DNA of 64,000 nt. Source: Allodiplogaster sudhausi (lineage: Eukaryota > Nematoda > Chromadorea > Rhabditida > Diplogasteridae). This document shows positions 15,001 to 29,000 of this stretch, one piece after another. The stretch spans positions 1-64,000 of the forward strand of contig CALZFC010000248.1 in NCBI GenBank assembly GCA_945643635.1. Reading direction: 5' to 3'. A program made the translations under genes and the position numbers. A model generated the notes under the pieces. It was given only the letters and a program-made list of their open reading frames with translations. It made no database searches and was not told where the DNA came from. Each line of letters begins with the position of its first letter. The first letter of the stretch is position 1.

Positions 15001-17011
15001 GAACGAGCACCCGAGGAGGCACCACTTCCGAGCGTCGAAAAGAAGGAGAAGAGCACTCTCGGCGACAAGATCAGTGGATTCTTCAAGAAAAAAGCACGCC
15101 GACTTTCCGAGAGACGAAGCTCCCTTCGAAGGTCCGCTCGACACAACCGGTCGTGCATGCGATCTGCCTGACGAGCCGTTGACGTCGCATGTCACGCCAT
15201 ACCACTCTGGCCGAAGCGATCTTCATGAGAAGGAGCCGGCCGAACCTGAAAAGGATCTCGGCGATAAGGCAAAGGAATTCATTGGCGGTCTCTTCAAGAA
15301 GGACAAGCCGCACAGCGACTATCCGTTTGAAGAAGCAGCATTCGAAGGACCACTCGATGGCACGCAGCGAGCATCAGAACTCGAAGGCGAGCCACTCGCT
15401 GCCCATGCCGCCGTCTACCATCCAGGCCAATCTCATGAAGAGCTCGAGAAGGTCGAACGAGCACCCGAGGAGGCACCACTTCCGAGCGTCGAAGAGAAGG
15501 AGAAGAGCACTCTCGGCGACAAGATCAGTGGATTCTTCAAGAAAGACAAGCACGCCGACTATCCGAGAGACGAAGCTACTTCGAAGGTCCGCTCGACACA
15601 ACCGGTCGTGCAGGCGAACTGCCTGACGAGCCGTTGACGTCGCATGTCACGCCATACCACTCTGGCCGAAGCGATCTTCACGAGAAGGAGCCGGCCGAAC
15701 CTGAAAAGGATCTCGGCGATAAGGCAAAGGAATTCATTGGCGGTCTCTTCAAGAAGGACAAGCCGCACAGCGACTATCCGTTCGACGAAGCAGCATTCGA
15801 AGGACCACTCGATGGCACGCAGCGAGCATCAGAACTCGAAGGCGAGCCACTCGCTGCCCATGCCGCCGTCTACCCATCCAGGCCAATCTCATGAAGAGCT
15901 CGAGAAGGTCGAACGAGCACCCGAGGAGGCACCACTTCCGAGCGTCGAAGAGAAGGAGAAGAGCACTCTCGGCGACAAGATCAGTGGATTCTTCAAGAAA
16001 GACAAGCACGCCGACTATCCGAGAGACGAAGCTCCCTTCGAAGGTCCGCTCGACACAACCGGTCGTGCAGGCGATCTGCCTGACGAGCCGTTGACGTCGC
16101 ATGTCACGCCATACCACTCTGGCCGAAGCGATCTTCACGAGAAGGAGCCGGCCGAACCTGAAAAGGATCTCGGCGATAAGGCAAAGGAATTCATTGGCGG
16201 TCTCTTCAAGAAGGACAAGCCGCACAGCGACTATCCGTTCGACGAAGCAGCATTCGAAGGACCACTCGATGGCACGCAGCGAGCATCAGAACTCGAAGGC
16301 GAGCCACTCGCTGCCCATGCTGCCGTCTACCATCCAGGCCAATCTCATGAAGAGCTCGAGAAGGTCGAACGAGCACCCGAGGAGGCACCACTTCCAAGCG
16401 TCGAAGAGAAGGAGAAGAGCACTCTCGGCGACAAGATCAGTGGATTCTTCAAGAAAGACAAGCACGCCGACTTATCCGAGAGACGAAGCTCCCTTCGAAG
16501 GTCCGCTCGACACAACCGGTCGTGCATGCGATCTGCCTGACGAGCCGTTGACGTCGCATGTCACGCCATACCACTCTGGCCGAAGCGATCTTCATGAGAA
16601 GGAGCCGGCCGAACCTGAAAAGGATCTCGGCGATAAGGCAAAGGAATTCATTGGCGGTCTCTTCAAGAAGGACAAGCCGCACAGCGACTATCCGTTTGAA
16701 GAAGCAGCATTCGAAGGACCACTCGATGGCACGCAGCGAGCATCAGAACTCGAAGGCGAGCCACTCGCTGCCCATGCCGCCGTCTACCATCCAGGCCAAT
16801 CTCATGAAGAGCTCGAGAAGGTCGAACGAGCACCCGAGGAGGCACCACTTCCGAGCGTCGAAGAGAAGGAGAAGAGCACTCTCGGCGACAAGATCAGTGG
16901 ATTCTTCAAGAAAGACAAGCACGCCGACTATCCGAGAGACGATGCTCCCTTCGAAGGTCCGCTCGACAAAACCGGTCGTGCAGACGATCTGCCTGACGAA
17001 CCGTTGACGTC
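1..17011 (+). repeat. type A coding tandem array, 456-bp unit, about 37 copies
   Basis: The unit is 456 bp (152 aa) and repeats head to tail with near-identical DNA; unit starts fall at 150, 606, 1060, 1516 and so on to 16558. Each unit is two diverged half-repeats of 72 and 80 aa. Each half has the order: DYP-DEA-FEGPLD, an EPL--H core, YH-G-S, an acidic linker, then LGDK---F--G-FKKDK. The period is a multiple of three, as expected for coding DNA. Variants include one 3-bp insertion (near 1666), one 3-bp deletion (near 14590), a few substitutions and about 20 frame-changing indels. The last units (14-17 kb) carry shared private variants such as FEEAAF and ACDL. Confidence 0.95.
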
Positions 17012-20000
17012 GCATGTCACGCCATACCACCCTGGCCGAAGTGATCTTCTTGAGAAAGAGCCCGAGGCGACCAAGAGAAGGCGGACGAACAGCCGGAGAA
17101 GAAGAAGAAAGATCTCGGAGACAAGGCGAAAGACTTTGTCGGCGGTCTCTTCAAGAAGGAGAAGCAGCCGCACAAGGAGTATCCGTCGACGAAGTTCCAT
17201 TCGAAGGACCGCTTGATGACACCAGGAAGGCTGAGGAGCTCGTTGATGAGCCACTCACTTCTCATGTCGCCGTCTACCATCCTGGTCGTTCCGACGAACC
17301 GACGCTCGAGAAGGAAGAACATGTCGAGATGGAACATGTCGAAGCTGTGCAGGCGCCATCGGTTGATGAGCACCACGAAAAGAGCAGCACTCTCGGCGAC
17401 AAGATCAGTGGATTCTTCAAGAAGGAGAAGCCCGCTTATCTCGACTATCCGCACGATGAACTTCCATTCGCCGGCCTGCTTGACAGCACATCGCGAGCAA
17501 GCGATCTACCTGATGAGCCGCTGACAGCACATGTCATACCGTACCACACAGGCCAAGTGATCTTCATGAGAAAGAGCCCGAAGCGACCGAAGAAAAGGCG
17601 GACGAGAAGCCGGAGAAGAAGAAGAAAGATCTCGGAGACAAGGCAAAAGACTTTGTCGGCGGTCTCTTCAAGAAGGAGAAGCAGCCGCCCAAGGAGTATC
17701 CGGTCGACGAAGTTCCATTCGAAGGACCGCTTGATGACACCAGGAAGGCTGAGGAGCTCGTTGATGAGCCACTCACTTCTCATGTCGCCGTCTACCATCC
17801 TGGTCGTTCCGACGAACCGACGCTCGAGAAGGAAGAACATGTCGAGATGGAACATGTCGAAGCTGTGCAGGCGCCATCGGTTGATGAGCACCACGAAAAG
17901 AGCAGCACTCTCGGCGACAAGATCAGTGGATTCTTCAAGAAGGAGAAGCCCGCGCATCTCGACTATCCCCACGATGAACTTCCATTCGCCGGCCTGCTTG
18001 ACAGCACATCGCGAGCAAGCGATCTACCTGATGAGCCGCTGACAGCACATGTCACACCGTACCACACAGGCCGAAGTGATCTTCATGAGAAAGAGCCCGA
18101 AGCGACCGAAGAAAAGGAGGACGAGAAGCCGGCGAAGAAGAAGAAAGATCTCGGAGACAAGGCGAAAGACTTTGTCGGTGGTCTCTTCAAGAAGGAGAAG
18201 CAGCCGCACAAGGAGTATCCGGTCGACGAAGTTCCATTCGAAGGACCGCTTGATGACACCAGGAAGGCTGAGGAGCTCGTTGATGAGCCACTCACTTCTC
18301 ATGTCGCCGTCTACCATCCTGGTCGTTCCGACGAACCGACGCTCGAGAAGGAAGAACATGTCGAGATGGAACATGTCGAAGCTGTGCAGGCGCCATCGGT
18401 TGATGAGCACCACGAAAAGAGCAGCACTCTCGGCGACAAGATCAGTGGATTCTTCAAGAAGGAGAAGCCCGCGCATCTCGACTATCCCCACGATGAACTT
18501 CCATTCGCCGGCCTGCTTGACAGCACATCGCGAGCAAGCGATCTACCTGATGAGCCGCTGACAGCACATGTCACACCGTACCACACAGGCCGAAGTGATC
18601 TTCATGAGAAAGAGCCCGAAGCGACCGAAGAAAAGGCGGACAGGAAGCCGGAGAAGAAGAAGAAAGATCTCGGAGACAAGGCGAAAGACTTTGTCGGCGG
18701 TCTCTACAAGAAGGAGAAGCAGCCGCACAAGGAGTATCCGGTCGACGAAGTTCCATTCGAAGGACCGCTTGATGACACCAGGAAGGCTGAGGAGCTCGTT
18801 GATGAGCCACTCACCTCTCATGTCGCCGTCTACCATCCTGGTCGTTCCGACGAACCGACGCTCGAGAAGGAAGAACATGTCGAGATGGAACATGTCGAAG
18901 CTGTGCAGGCGCCATCGGTTGATGAGCACCACGAAAAGAGCAGCACTCTCGGCGACAAGATCAGTGGATTCTTCAAGAAGGAGAAGCCCGCGCATCTCGA
19001 CTATCCGCACGATGAACTTCCATTCGCCGGCCTGCTTGACAGCACATCGCGAGCAAGCGATCTACCTGATGAGCCGCTGACAGCACATGTCACACCGTAC
19101 CACACAGGCCGAAGTGATCTTCATGAGAAAGAGCCCGAAGCGACCGAAGAAAAGGCGGACGAGAAGCCGGAGAAGAAGAAGAAAGATCTCGGAGACAAGG
19201 CGAAAGACTTTGTCGGTGGTCTCTTCAAGAAGGAGAAGCAGCCGCACAAGGAGTATCCGGTCGACGAAGTTCCATTCGAAGGACCGCTTGATGACACCAG
19301 GAAGGCTGAGGAGCTCGTTGATGAGCCACTCACTTCTCATGTCGCCGTCTACCATCCTGGTCGTTCCGACGAACCGACGCTCGAGAAGGAAGAACATGTC
19401 GAGATGGAACATGTCGAAGCTGTGCAGGCGCCATCGGTTGATGAGCACCACGAAAAGAGCAGCACTCTCGGCGACAAGATCAGTGGATTCTTCAAGAAGG
19501 AGAAGCCCGCGCATCTCGACTATCCCACGATGAACTTCCATTCGCCGGCCTGCTTGACAGCACATCGCGAGCAAGCGATCTACCTGATGAGCCGCTGACA
19601 GCACATGTCACACCGTACCACACAGGCCGAAGTGATCTTCATGAGAAAGAGCCCGAAGCGACCGAAGAAAAGGCGGACGAGAAGCCGGCGAAGAAGAAGA
19701 AAGATCTCGGAGACAAGGCGAAAGACTTTGTCGGTGGTCTCTTCAAGAAGGAGAAGCAGCCGCACAAGGAGTATCCGGTCGACGAAGTTCCATTCGAAGG
19801 ACCGCTTGATGACACCAGGAAGGCTGAGGAGCTCGTTGATGAGCCACTCACTTCTCATGTCGCCGTCTACCATCCTGGTCGTTCCGACGAACCGACGCTC
19901 GAGAAGGAAGAACATGTCGAGATGGAACATGTCGAAGCTGTGCAGGCGCCATCGGTTGATGAGCACCACGAAAAGAGCAGCACTCTCGGCGACAAGATCA

Positions 20001-23000
20001 GTGGATTCTTCAAGAAGGAGAAGCCCGCGCATCTCGACTATCCCCACGATGAACTTCCATTCGCCGGCCTGCTTGACAGCACATCGCGAGCAAGCGATCT
20101 ACCTGATGAGCCGCTGACAGCACATGTCACACCGTACCACACAGGCCGAAGTGATCTTCATGAGAAAGAGCCCGAAGCGACCGAAGAAAAGGCGGACGAG
20201 AAGCCGGAGAAGAAGAAGAAAGATCTCGGAGACAAGGCGAAAGACTTTGTCGGTGGTCTCTTCAAGAAGGAGAAGCAGCCGCACAAGGAGTATCCGGTCG
20301 ACGAAGTTCCATTCGAAGGACCGCTTGATGACACCAGGAAGGCTGAGGAGCTCGTTGATGAGCCACTCACTTCTCATGTCGCCGTCTACCATCCTGGTCG
20401 TTCCGACGAACCGACGCTCGAGAAGGAAGAACATGTCGAGATGGAACATGTCGAAGCTGTGCAGGCGCCATCGGTTGATGAGCACCACGAAAAGAGCAGC
20501 ACTCTCGGCGACAAGATCAGTGGATTCTTCAAGAAGGAGAAGCCCGCGCATCTCGACTATCCGCACGATGAACTTCCATTCGCCGGCCTGCTTGACAGCA
20601 CATCGCGAGCAAGCGATCTACCTGATGAGCCGCTGACAGCACATGTCACACCGTACCACACAGGCCAAAGTGATCTTCATGAGAAAGAGCCCGAAGCGAC
20701 CGAAGAAAAGGCGGACGAGAAGCCGGAGAAGAAGAAGAAAGATCTCGGAGACAAGGCAAAAGACTTTGTCGGTGGTCTCTTCAAGAAGGAGAAGCAGCCG
20801 CACAAGGAGTATCCGGTCGACGAAGTTCCATTCGAAGGACCGCTTGATGACACCAGGAAGGCTGAGGAGCTCGTTGATGAGCCACTCACTTCTCATGTCG
20901 CCGTCTACCATCCTGGTCGTTCCGACGAACCGACGCTCGAGAAGGAAGAACATGTCGAGATGGAACATGTCGAAGCTGTGCAGGCGCCATCGGTTGATGA
21001 GCACCACGAAAAGAGCAGCACTCTCGGCGACAAGATCAGTGGATTCTTCAAGAAGGAGAAGCCCGCGCATCTCGACTATCCCACGATGAACTTCCATTCG
21101 CCGGCCTGCTTGACAGCACATCGCGAGCAAGCGATCTACCTGATGAGCCGCTGACAGCACATGTCACACCGTACCACACAGGCCGAAGTGATCTTCATGA
21201 GAAAGAGCCCGAAGCGACCGAAGAAAAGGCGGACGAGAAGCCGGAGAAGAAGAAGAAAGATCTCGGAGACAAGGCGAAAGACTTTGTCGGTGGTCTCTTC
21301 AAGAAGGAGAAGCAGCCGCACAAGGAGTATCCGGTCGACGAAGTTCCATTCGAAGGACCGCTTGATGACACCAGGAAGGCTGAGGAGCTCGTTGATGAGC
21401 CACTCACTTCTCATGTCGCCGTCTACCATCCTGGTCGTTCCGACGAACCGACGCTCGAGAAGGAAGAACATGTCGAGATGGAACATGTCGAAGCTGTGCA
21501 GGCGCCATCGGTTGATGAGCACCACGAAAAGAGCAGCACTCTCGGCGACAAGATCAGTGGATTCTTCAAGAAGGAGAAGCCCGCGCATCTCGACTATCCC
21601 CACGATGAACTTCCATTCGCCGGCCTGCTTGACAGCACATCGCGAGCAAGCGATCTACCTGATGAGCCGCTGACAGCACATGTCACACCGTACCACACAG
21701 GCCGAAGTGATCTTCATGAGAAAGAGCCCGAAGCGACCGAAGAAAAGGCGGACGAGAAGCCGGAGAAGAAGAAGAAAGATCTCGGAGACAAGGCGAAAGA
21801 CTTTGTCGGTGGTCTCTTCAAGAAGGAGAAGCAGCCGCACAAGGAGTATCCGGTCGACGAAGTTCCATTCGAAGGACCGCTTGATGACACCAGGAAGGCT
21901 GAGGAGCTCGTTGATGAGCCACTCACTTCTCATGTCGCCGTCTACCATCCTGGTCGTTCCGACGAACCGACGCTCGAGAAGGAAGAACATGTCGAGATGG
22001 AACATGTCGAAGCTGTGCAGGCGCCATCGGTTGATGAGCACCACGAAAAGAGCAGCACTCTCGGCGACAAGATCAGTGGATTCTTCAAGAAGGAGAAGCC
22101 CGCGCATCTCGACTATCCGCACGATGAACTTCCATTCGCCGGCCTGCTTGACAGCACATCGCGAGCAAGCGATCTACCTGATGAGCCGCTGACAGCACAT
22201 GTCACACCGTACCACACAGGCCAAGTGATCTTCATGAGAAAGAGCCCGAAGCGACCGAAGAAAAGGCGGACGAGAAGCCGGAGAAGAAGAAGAAAGATCT
22301 CGGAGACAAGGCAAAAGACTTTGTCGGTGGTCTCTTCAAGAAGGAGAAGCAGCCGCACAAGGAGTATCCGGTCGACGAAGTTCCATTCGAAGGACCGCTT
22401 GATGACACCAGGAAGGCTGAGGAGCTCGTTGATGAGCCACTCACTTCTCATGTCGCCGTCTACCATCCTGGTCGTTCCGACGAACCGACGCTCGAGAAGG
22501 AAGAACATGTCGAGATGGAACATGTCGAAGCTGTGCAGGCGCCATCGGTTGATGAGCACCACGAAAAGAGCAGCACTCTCGGCGACAAGATCAGTGGATT
22601 CTTCAAGAAGGAGAAGCCCGCGCATCTCGACTATCCGCACGATGAACTTCCATTCGCCGGCCTGCTTGACAGCACATCGCGAGCAAGCGATCTACCTGAT
22701 GAGCCGCTGACAGCACATGTCACACCGTACCACACAGGCCAAAGTGATCTTCATGAGAAAGAGCCCGAAGCGACCGAAGAAAAGGCGGACGAGAAGCCGG
22801 AGAAGAAGAAGAAAGATCTCGGAGACAAGGCAAAAGACTTTGTCGGTGGTCTCTTCAAGAAGGAGAAGCAGCCGCACAAGGAGTATCCGGTCGACGAAGT
22901 TCCATTCGAAGGACCGCTTGATGACACCAGGAAGGCTGAGGAGCTCGTTGATGAGCCACTCACTTCTCATGTCGCCGTCTACCATCCTGGTCGTTCCGAC

Positions 23001-26000
23001 GAACCGACGCTCGAGAAGGAAGAACATGTCGAGATGGAACATGTCGAAGCTGTGCAGGCGCCATCGGTTGATGAGCACCACGAAAAGAGCAGCACTCTCG
23101 GCGACAAGATCAGTGGATTCTTCAAGAAGGAGAAGCCCGCGCATCTCGACTATCCCCACGATGAACTTCCATTCGCCGGCCTGCTTGACAGCACATCGCG
23201 AGCAAGCGATCTACCTGATGAGCCGCTGACAGCACATGTCACACCGTACCACACAGGCCGAAGTGATCTTCATGAGAAAGAGCCCGAAGCGACCGAAGAA
23301 AAGGCGGACGAGAAGCCGGAGAAGAAGAAGAAAGATCTCGGAGACAAGGCGAAAGACTTTGTCGGTGGTCTCTTCAAGAAGGAGAAGCAGCCGCACAAGG
23401 AGTATCCGGTCGACGAAGTTCCATTCGAAGGACCGCTTGATGACACCAGGAAGGCTGAGGAGCTCGTTGATGAGCCACTCACTTCTCATGTCGCCGTCTA
23501 CCATCCTGGTCGTTCCGACGAACCGACGCTCGAGAAGGAAGAACATGTCGAGATGGAACATGTCGAAGCTGTGCAGGCGCCATCGGTTGATGAGCACCAC
23601 GAAAAGAGCAGCACTCTCGGCGACAAGATCAGTGGATTCTTCAAGAAGGAGAAGCCCGCGCATCTCGACTATCCCCACGATGAACTTCCATTCGCCGGCC
23701 TGCTTGACAGCACATCGCGAGCAAGCGATCTACCTGATGAGCCGCTGACAGCACATGTCACACCGTACCACACAGGCCGAAGTGATCTTCATGAGAAAGA
23801 GCCCGAAGCGACCGAAGAAAAGGCGGACGAGAAGCCGGAGAAGAAGAAGAAAGATCTCGGAGACAAGGCGAAAGACTTTGTCGGTGGTCTCTTCAAGAAG
23901 GAGAAGCAGCCGCACAAGGAGTATCCGGTCGACGAAGTTCCATTCGAAGGACCGCTTGATGACACCAGGAAGGCTGAGGAGCTCGTTGATGAGCCACTCA
24001 CTTCTCATGTCGCCGTCTACCATCCTGGTCGTTCCGACGAACCGACGCTCGAGAAGGAAGAACATGTCGAGATGGAACATGTCGAAGCTGTGCAGGCGCC
24101 ATCGGTTGATGAGCACCACGAAAAGAGCAGCACTCTCGGCGACAAGATCAGTGGATTCTTCAAGAAGGAGAAGCCCGCGCATCTCGACTATCCGCACGAT
24201 GAACTTCCATTCGCCGGCCTGCTTGACAGCACATCGCGAGCAAGCGATCTACCTGATGAGCCGCTGACAGCACATGTCACACCGTACCACACAGGCCAAA
24301 GTGATCTTCATGAGAAAGAGCCCGAAGCGACCGAAGAAAAGGCGGACGAGAAGCCGGAGAAGAAGAAGAAAGATCTCGGAGACAAGGCAAAAGACTTTGT
24401 CGGTGGTCTCTTCAAGAAGGAGAAGCAGCCGCACAAGGAGTATCCGGTCGACGAAGTTCCATTCGAAGGACCGCTTGATGACACCAGGAAGGCTGAGGAG
24501 CTCGTTGATGAGCCACTCACTTCTCATGTCGCCGTCTACCATCCTGGTCGTTCCGACGAACCGACGCTCGAGAAGGAAGAACATGTCGAGATGGAACATG
24601 TCGAAGCTGTGCAGGCGCCATCGGTTGATGAGCACCACGAAAAGAGCAGCACTCTCGGCGACAAGATCAGTGGATTCTTCAAGAAGGAGAAGCCCGCGCA
24701 TCTCGACTATCCCACGATGAACTTCCATTCGCCGGCCTGCTTGACAGCACATCGCGAGCAAGCGATCTACCTGATGAGCCGCTGACAGCACATGTCACAC
24801 CGTACCACACAGGCCGAAGTGATCTTCATGAGAAAGAGCCCGAAGCGACCGAAGAAAAGGCGGACGAGAAGCCGGAGAAGAAGAAGAAAGATCTCGGAGA
24901 CAAGGCGAAAGACTTTGTCGGTGGTCTCTTCAAGAAGGAGAAGCAGCCGCACAAGGAGTATCCGGTCGACGAAGTTCCATTCGAAGGACCGCTTGATGAC
25001 ACCAGGAAGGCTGAGGAGCTCGTTGATGAGCCACTCACTTCTCATGTCGCCGTCTACCATCCTGGTCGTTCCGACGAACCGACGCTCGAGAAGGAAGAAC
25101 ATGTCGAGATGGAACATGTCGAAGCTGTGCAGGCGCCATCGGTTGATGAGCACCACGAAAAGAGCAGCACTCTCGGCGACAAGATCAGTGGATTCTTCAA
25201 GAAGGAGAAGCCCGCGCATCTCGACTATCCGCACGATGAACTTCCATTCGCCGGCCTGCTTGACAGCACATCGCGAGCAAGCGATCTACCTGATGAGCCG
25301 CTGACAGCACATGTCACACCGTACCACACAGGCCGAAGTGATCTTCATGAGAAAGAGCCCGAAGCGACCGAAGAAAAGGCGGACGAGAAGCCGGAGAAGA
25401 AGAAGAAAGATCTCGGAGACAAGGCGAAAGACTTTGTCGGTGGTCTCTTCAAGAAGGAGAAGCAGCCGCACAAGGAGTATCCGGTCGACGAAGTTCCATT
25501 CGAAGGACCGCTTGATGACACCAGGAAGGCTGAGGAGCTCGTTGATGAGCCACTCACTTCTCATGTCGCCGTCTACCATCCTGGTCGTTCCGACGAACCG
25601 ACGCTCGAGAAGGAAGAACATGTCGAGATGGAACATGTCGAAGCTGTGCAGGCGCCATCGGTTGATGAGCACCACGAAAAGAGCAGCACTCTCGGCGACA
25701 AGATCAGTGGATTCTTCAAGAAGGAGAAGCCCGCGCATCTCGACTATCCGCACGATGAACTTCCATTCGCCGGCCTGCTTGACAGCACATCGCGAGCAAG
25801 CGATCTACCTGATGAGCCGTTGACAGCACATGTCACACCGTACCACACAGGCCAAAGTGATCTTCATGAGAAAGAGCCCGAAGCGACCGAAGAAAAGGCG
25901 GACGAGAAGCCGGAGAAGAAGAAGAAAGATCTCGGAGACAAGGCAAAAGACTTTGTCGGTGGTCTCTTCAAGAAGGAGAAGCAGCCGCACAAGGAGTATC

Positions 26001-29000
26001 CGGTCGACGAAGTTCCATTCGAAGGACCGCTTGATGACACCAGGAAGGCTGAGGAGCTCGTTGATGAGCCACTCACTTCTCATGTCGCCGTCTACCATCC
26101 TGGTCGTTCCGACGAACCGACGCTCGAGAAGGAAGAACATGTCGAGATGGAACATGTCGCAGCTGTGCAGGCGCCATCGGTTGATGAGCACCACGAAAAG
26201 AGCAGCACTCTCGGCGACAAGATCAGTGGATTCTTCAAGAAGGAGAAGCCCGCGCATCTCGACTATCCCCACGATGAACTTCCATTCGCCGGCCTGCTTG
26301 ACAGCACATCGCGAGCAAGCGATCTACCTGATGAGCCGCTGACAGCACATGTCACACCGTACCACACAGGCCGAAGTGATCTTCATGAGAAAGAGCCCGA
26401 AGCGACCGAAGAAAAGGCGGACGAGAAGCCGGGGAAGAAGAAGAAAGATCTCGGAGACAAGGCGAAAGACTTTGTCGGTGGTCTCTTCAAGAAGGAGAAG
26501 CAGCCGCACAAGGAGTATCCGGTCGACGAAGTTCCATTCGAAGGACCGCTTGATGACACCAGGAAGGCTGAGGAGCTCGTTGATGAGCCACTCACTTCTC
26601 ATGTCGCCGTCTACCATCCTGGTCGTTCCGACGAACCGACGCTCGAGAAGGAAGAACATGTCGAGATGGAACATGTCGAAGCTGTGCAGGCGCCATCGGT
26701 TGATGAGCACCACGAAAAGAGCAGCACTCTCGGCGACAAGATCAGTGGATTCTTCAAGAAGGAGAAGCCCGCGCATCTCGACTATCCGCACGATGAACTT
26801 CCATTCGCCGGCCTGCTTGACAGCACATCGCGAGCAAGCGATCTACCTGATGAGCCGCTGACAGCACATGTCACACCGTACCACACAGGCCGAAGTGATC
26901 TTCATGAGAAAGAGCCCGAAGCGACCGAAGAAAAGGCGGACGAGAAGCCGGAGAAGAAGAAGAAAGATCTCGGAGACAAGGCGAAAGACTTTGTCGGTGG
27001 TCTCTTCAAGAAGGAGAAGCAGCCGCACAAGGAGTATCCGGTCGACGAAGTTCCATTCGAAGGACCGCTTGATGACACCAGGAAGGCTGAGGAGCTCGTT
27101 GATGAGCCACTCACTTCTCATGTCGCCGTCTACCATCCTGGTCGTTCCGACGAACCGACGCTCGAGAAGGAAGAACATGTCGAGATGGAACATGTCGAAG
27201 CTGTGCAGGCGCCATCGGTTGATGAGCACCACGAAAAGAGCAGCACTCTCGGCGACAAGATCAGTGGATTCTTCAAGAAGGAGAAGCCCGCGCATCTCGA
27301 CTATCCGCACGATGAACTTCTATTCGCCGGCCTGCTTGACAGCACATCGCGAGCAAGCGATCTACCTGATGAGCCGCTGACAGCACATGTCACACCGTAC
27401 CACACAGGCCGAAGTGATCTTCATGAGAAAGAGCCCGAAGCGACCGAAGAAAAGGCGGACGAGAAGCCGGAGAAGAAGAAGAAAGATCTCGGAGACAAGG
27501 CGAAAGACTTTGTCGGTGGTCTCTTCAAGAAGGAGAAGCAGCCGCACAAGGAGTATCCGGTCGACGAAGTTCCATTCGAAGGACCGCTTGATGACACCAG
27601 GAAGGCTGAGGAGCTCGTTGATGAGCCACTCACTTCTCATGTCGCCGTCTACCATCCTGGTCGTTCCGACGAACCGACGCTCGAGAAGGAAGAACATGTC
27701 GAGATGGAACATGTCGAAGCTGTGCAGGCGCCATCGGTTGATGAGCACCACGAAAAGAGCAGCACTCTCGGCGACAAGATCAGTAGATTCTTCAAGAAGG
27801 AGAAGCCCGCGCATCTCGACTATCCCCACGATGAACTTCCATTCGCCGGCCTGCTTGACAGCACATCGCGAGCAAGCGATCTACCTGATGAGCCGCTGAC
27901 AGCACATGTCACACCGTACCACACAGGCCGAAGTGATCTTCATGAGAAAGAGCCCGAAGCGACCGAAGAAAAGGCGGACGAGAAGCCGGAGAAGAAGAAG
28001 AAAGATCTCGGAGACAAGGCGAAAGACTTTGTCGGTGGTCTCTTCAAGAAGGAGAAGCAGCCGCACAAGGAGTATCCGGTCGACGAAGTTCCATTCGAAG
28101 GACCGCTTGATGACACCAGGAAGGCTGAGGAGCTCGTTGATGAGCCACTCACTTCTCATGTCGCCGTCTACCATCCTGGTCGTTCCGACGAACCGACGCT
28201 CGAGAAGGAAGAACATGTCGAGATGGAACATGTCGAAGCTGTGCAGGCGCCATCGGTTGATGAGCACCACGAAAAGAGCAGCACTCTCGGCGACAAGATC
28301 AGTGGATTCTTCAAGAAGGAGAAGCCCGCGCATCTCGACTATCCGCACGATGAACTTCCATTCGCCGGCCTGCTTGACAGCACATCGCGAGCAAGCGATC
28401 TACCTGATGAGCCGCGACAGCACATGTCACACCGTACCACACAGGCCGAAGTGATCTTCATGAGAAAGAGCCCGAAGCGACCGAAGAAAACTCGGACGAG
28501 AAGCCGGAGAAGAAGAAGAAAGATCTCGGAGACAAGGCGAAAGACTTTGTCGGTGGTCTCTTCAAGAAGGAGAAGCAGCCGCACAAGGAGTATCCGGTCG
28601 ACGAAGTTCCATTCGAAGGACCGCTTGATGACACCAGGAAGGCTGAGGAGCTCGTTGATGAGCCACTCACTTCTCATGTCGCCGTCTACCATCCTGGTCG
28701 TTCCGACGAACCGACGCTCGAGAAGGAAGAACATGTCGAGATGGAACATGTCGAAGCTGTGCAGGCGCCATCGGTTGATGAGCACCACGAAAAGAGCAGC
28801 ACTCTCGGCGACAAGATCAGTGGATTCTTCAAAAAGGAGAAGCCCGCGCATCTCGACTATCCGCACGATGAACTTCCATTCGCCGGCCTGCTTGACAGCA
28901 CATCGCGAGCAAGCGATCTACCTGATGAGCCGCTGACAGCACATGTCACACCGTACCACACAGGCCGAAGTGATCTTCATGAGAAAGAGCCCGAAGCGAC

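Noticed and set aside
150..16900. Arg-rich open frames of about 149 aa repeating in each type A unit on the plus strand
   Set aside because: They are the off-frame reading of the 456-bp repeat, end at the same off-frame TGA in each unit, and have compositions dictated by the true frame.
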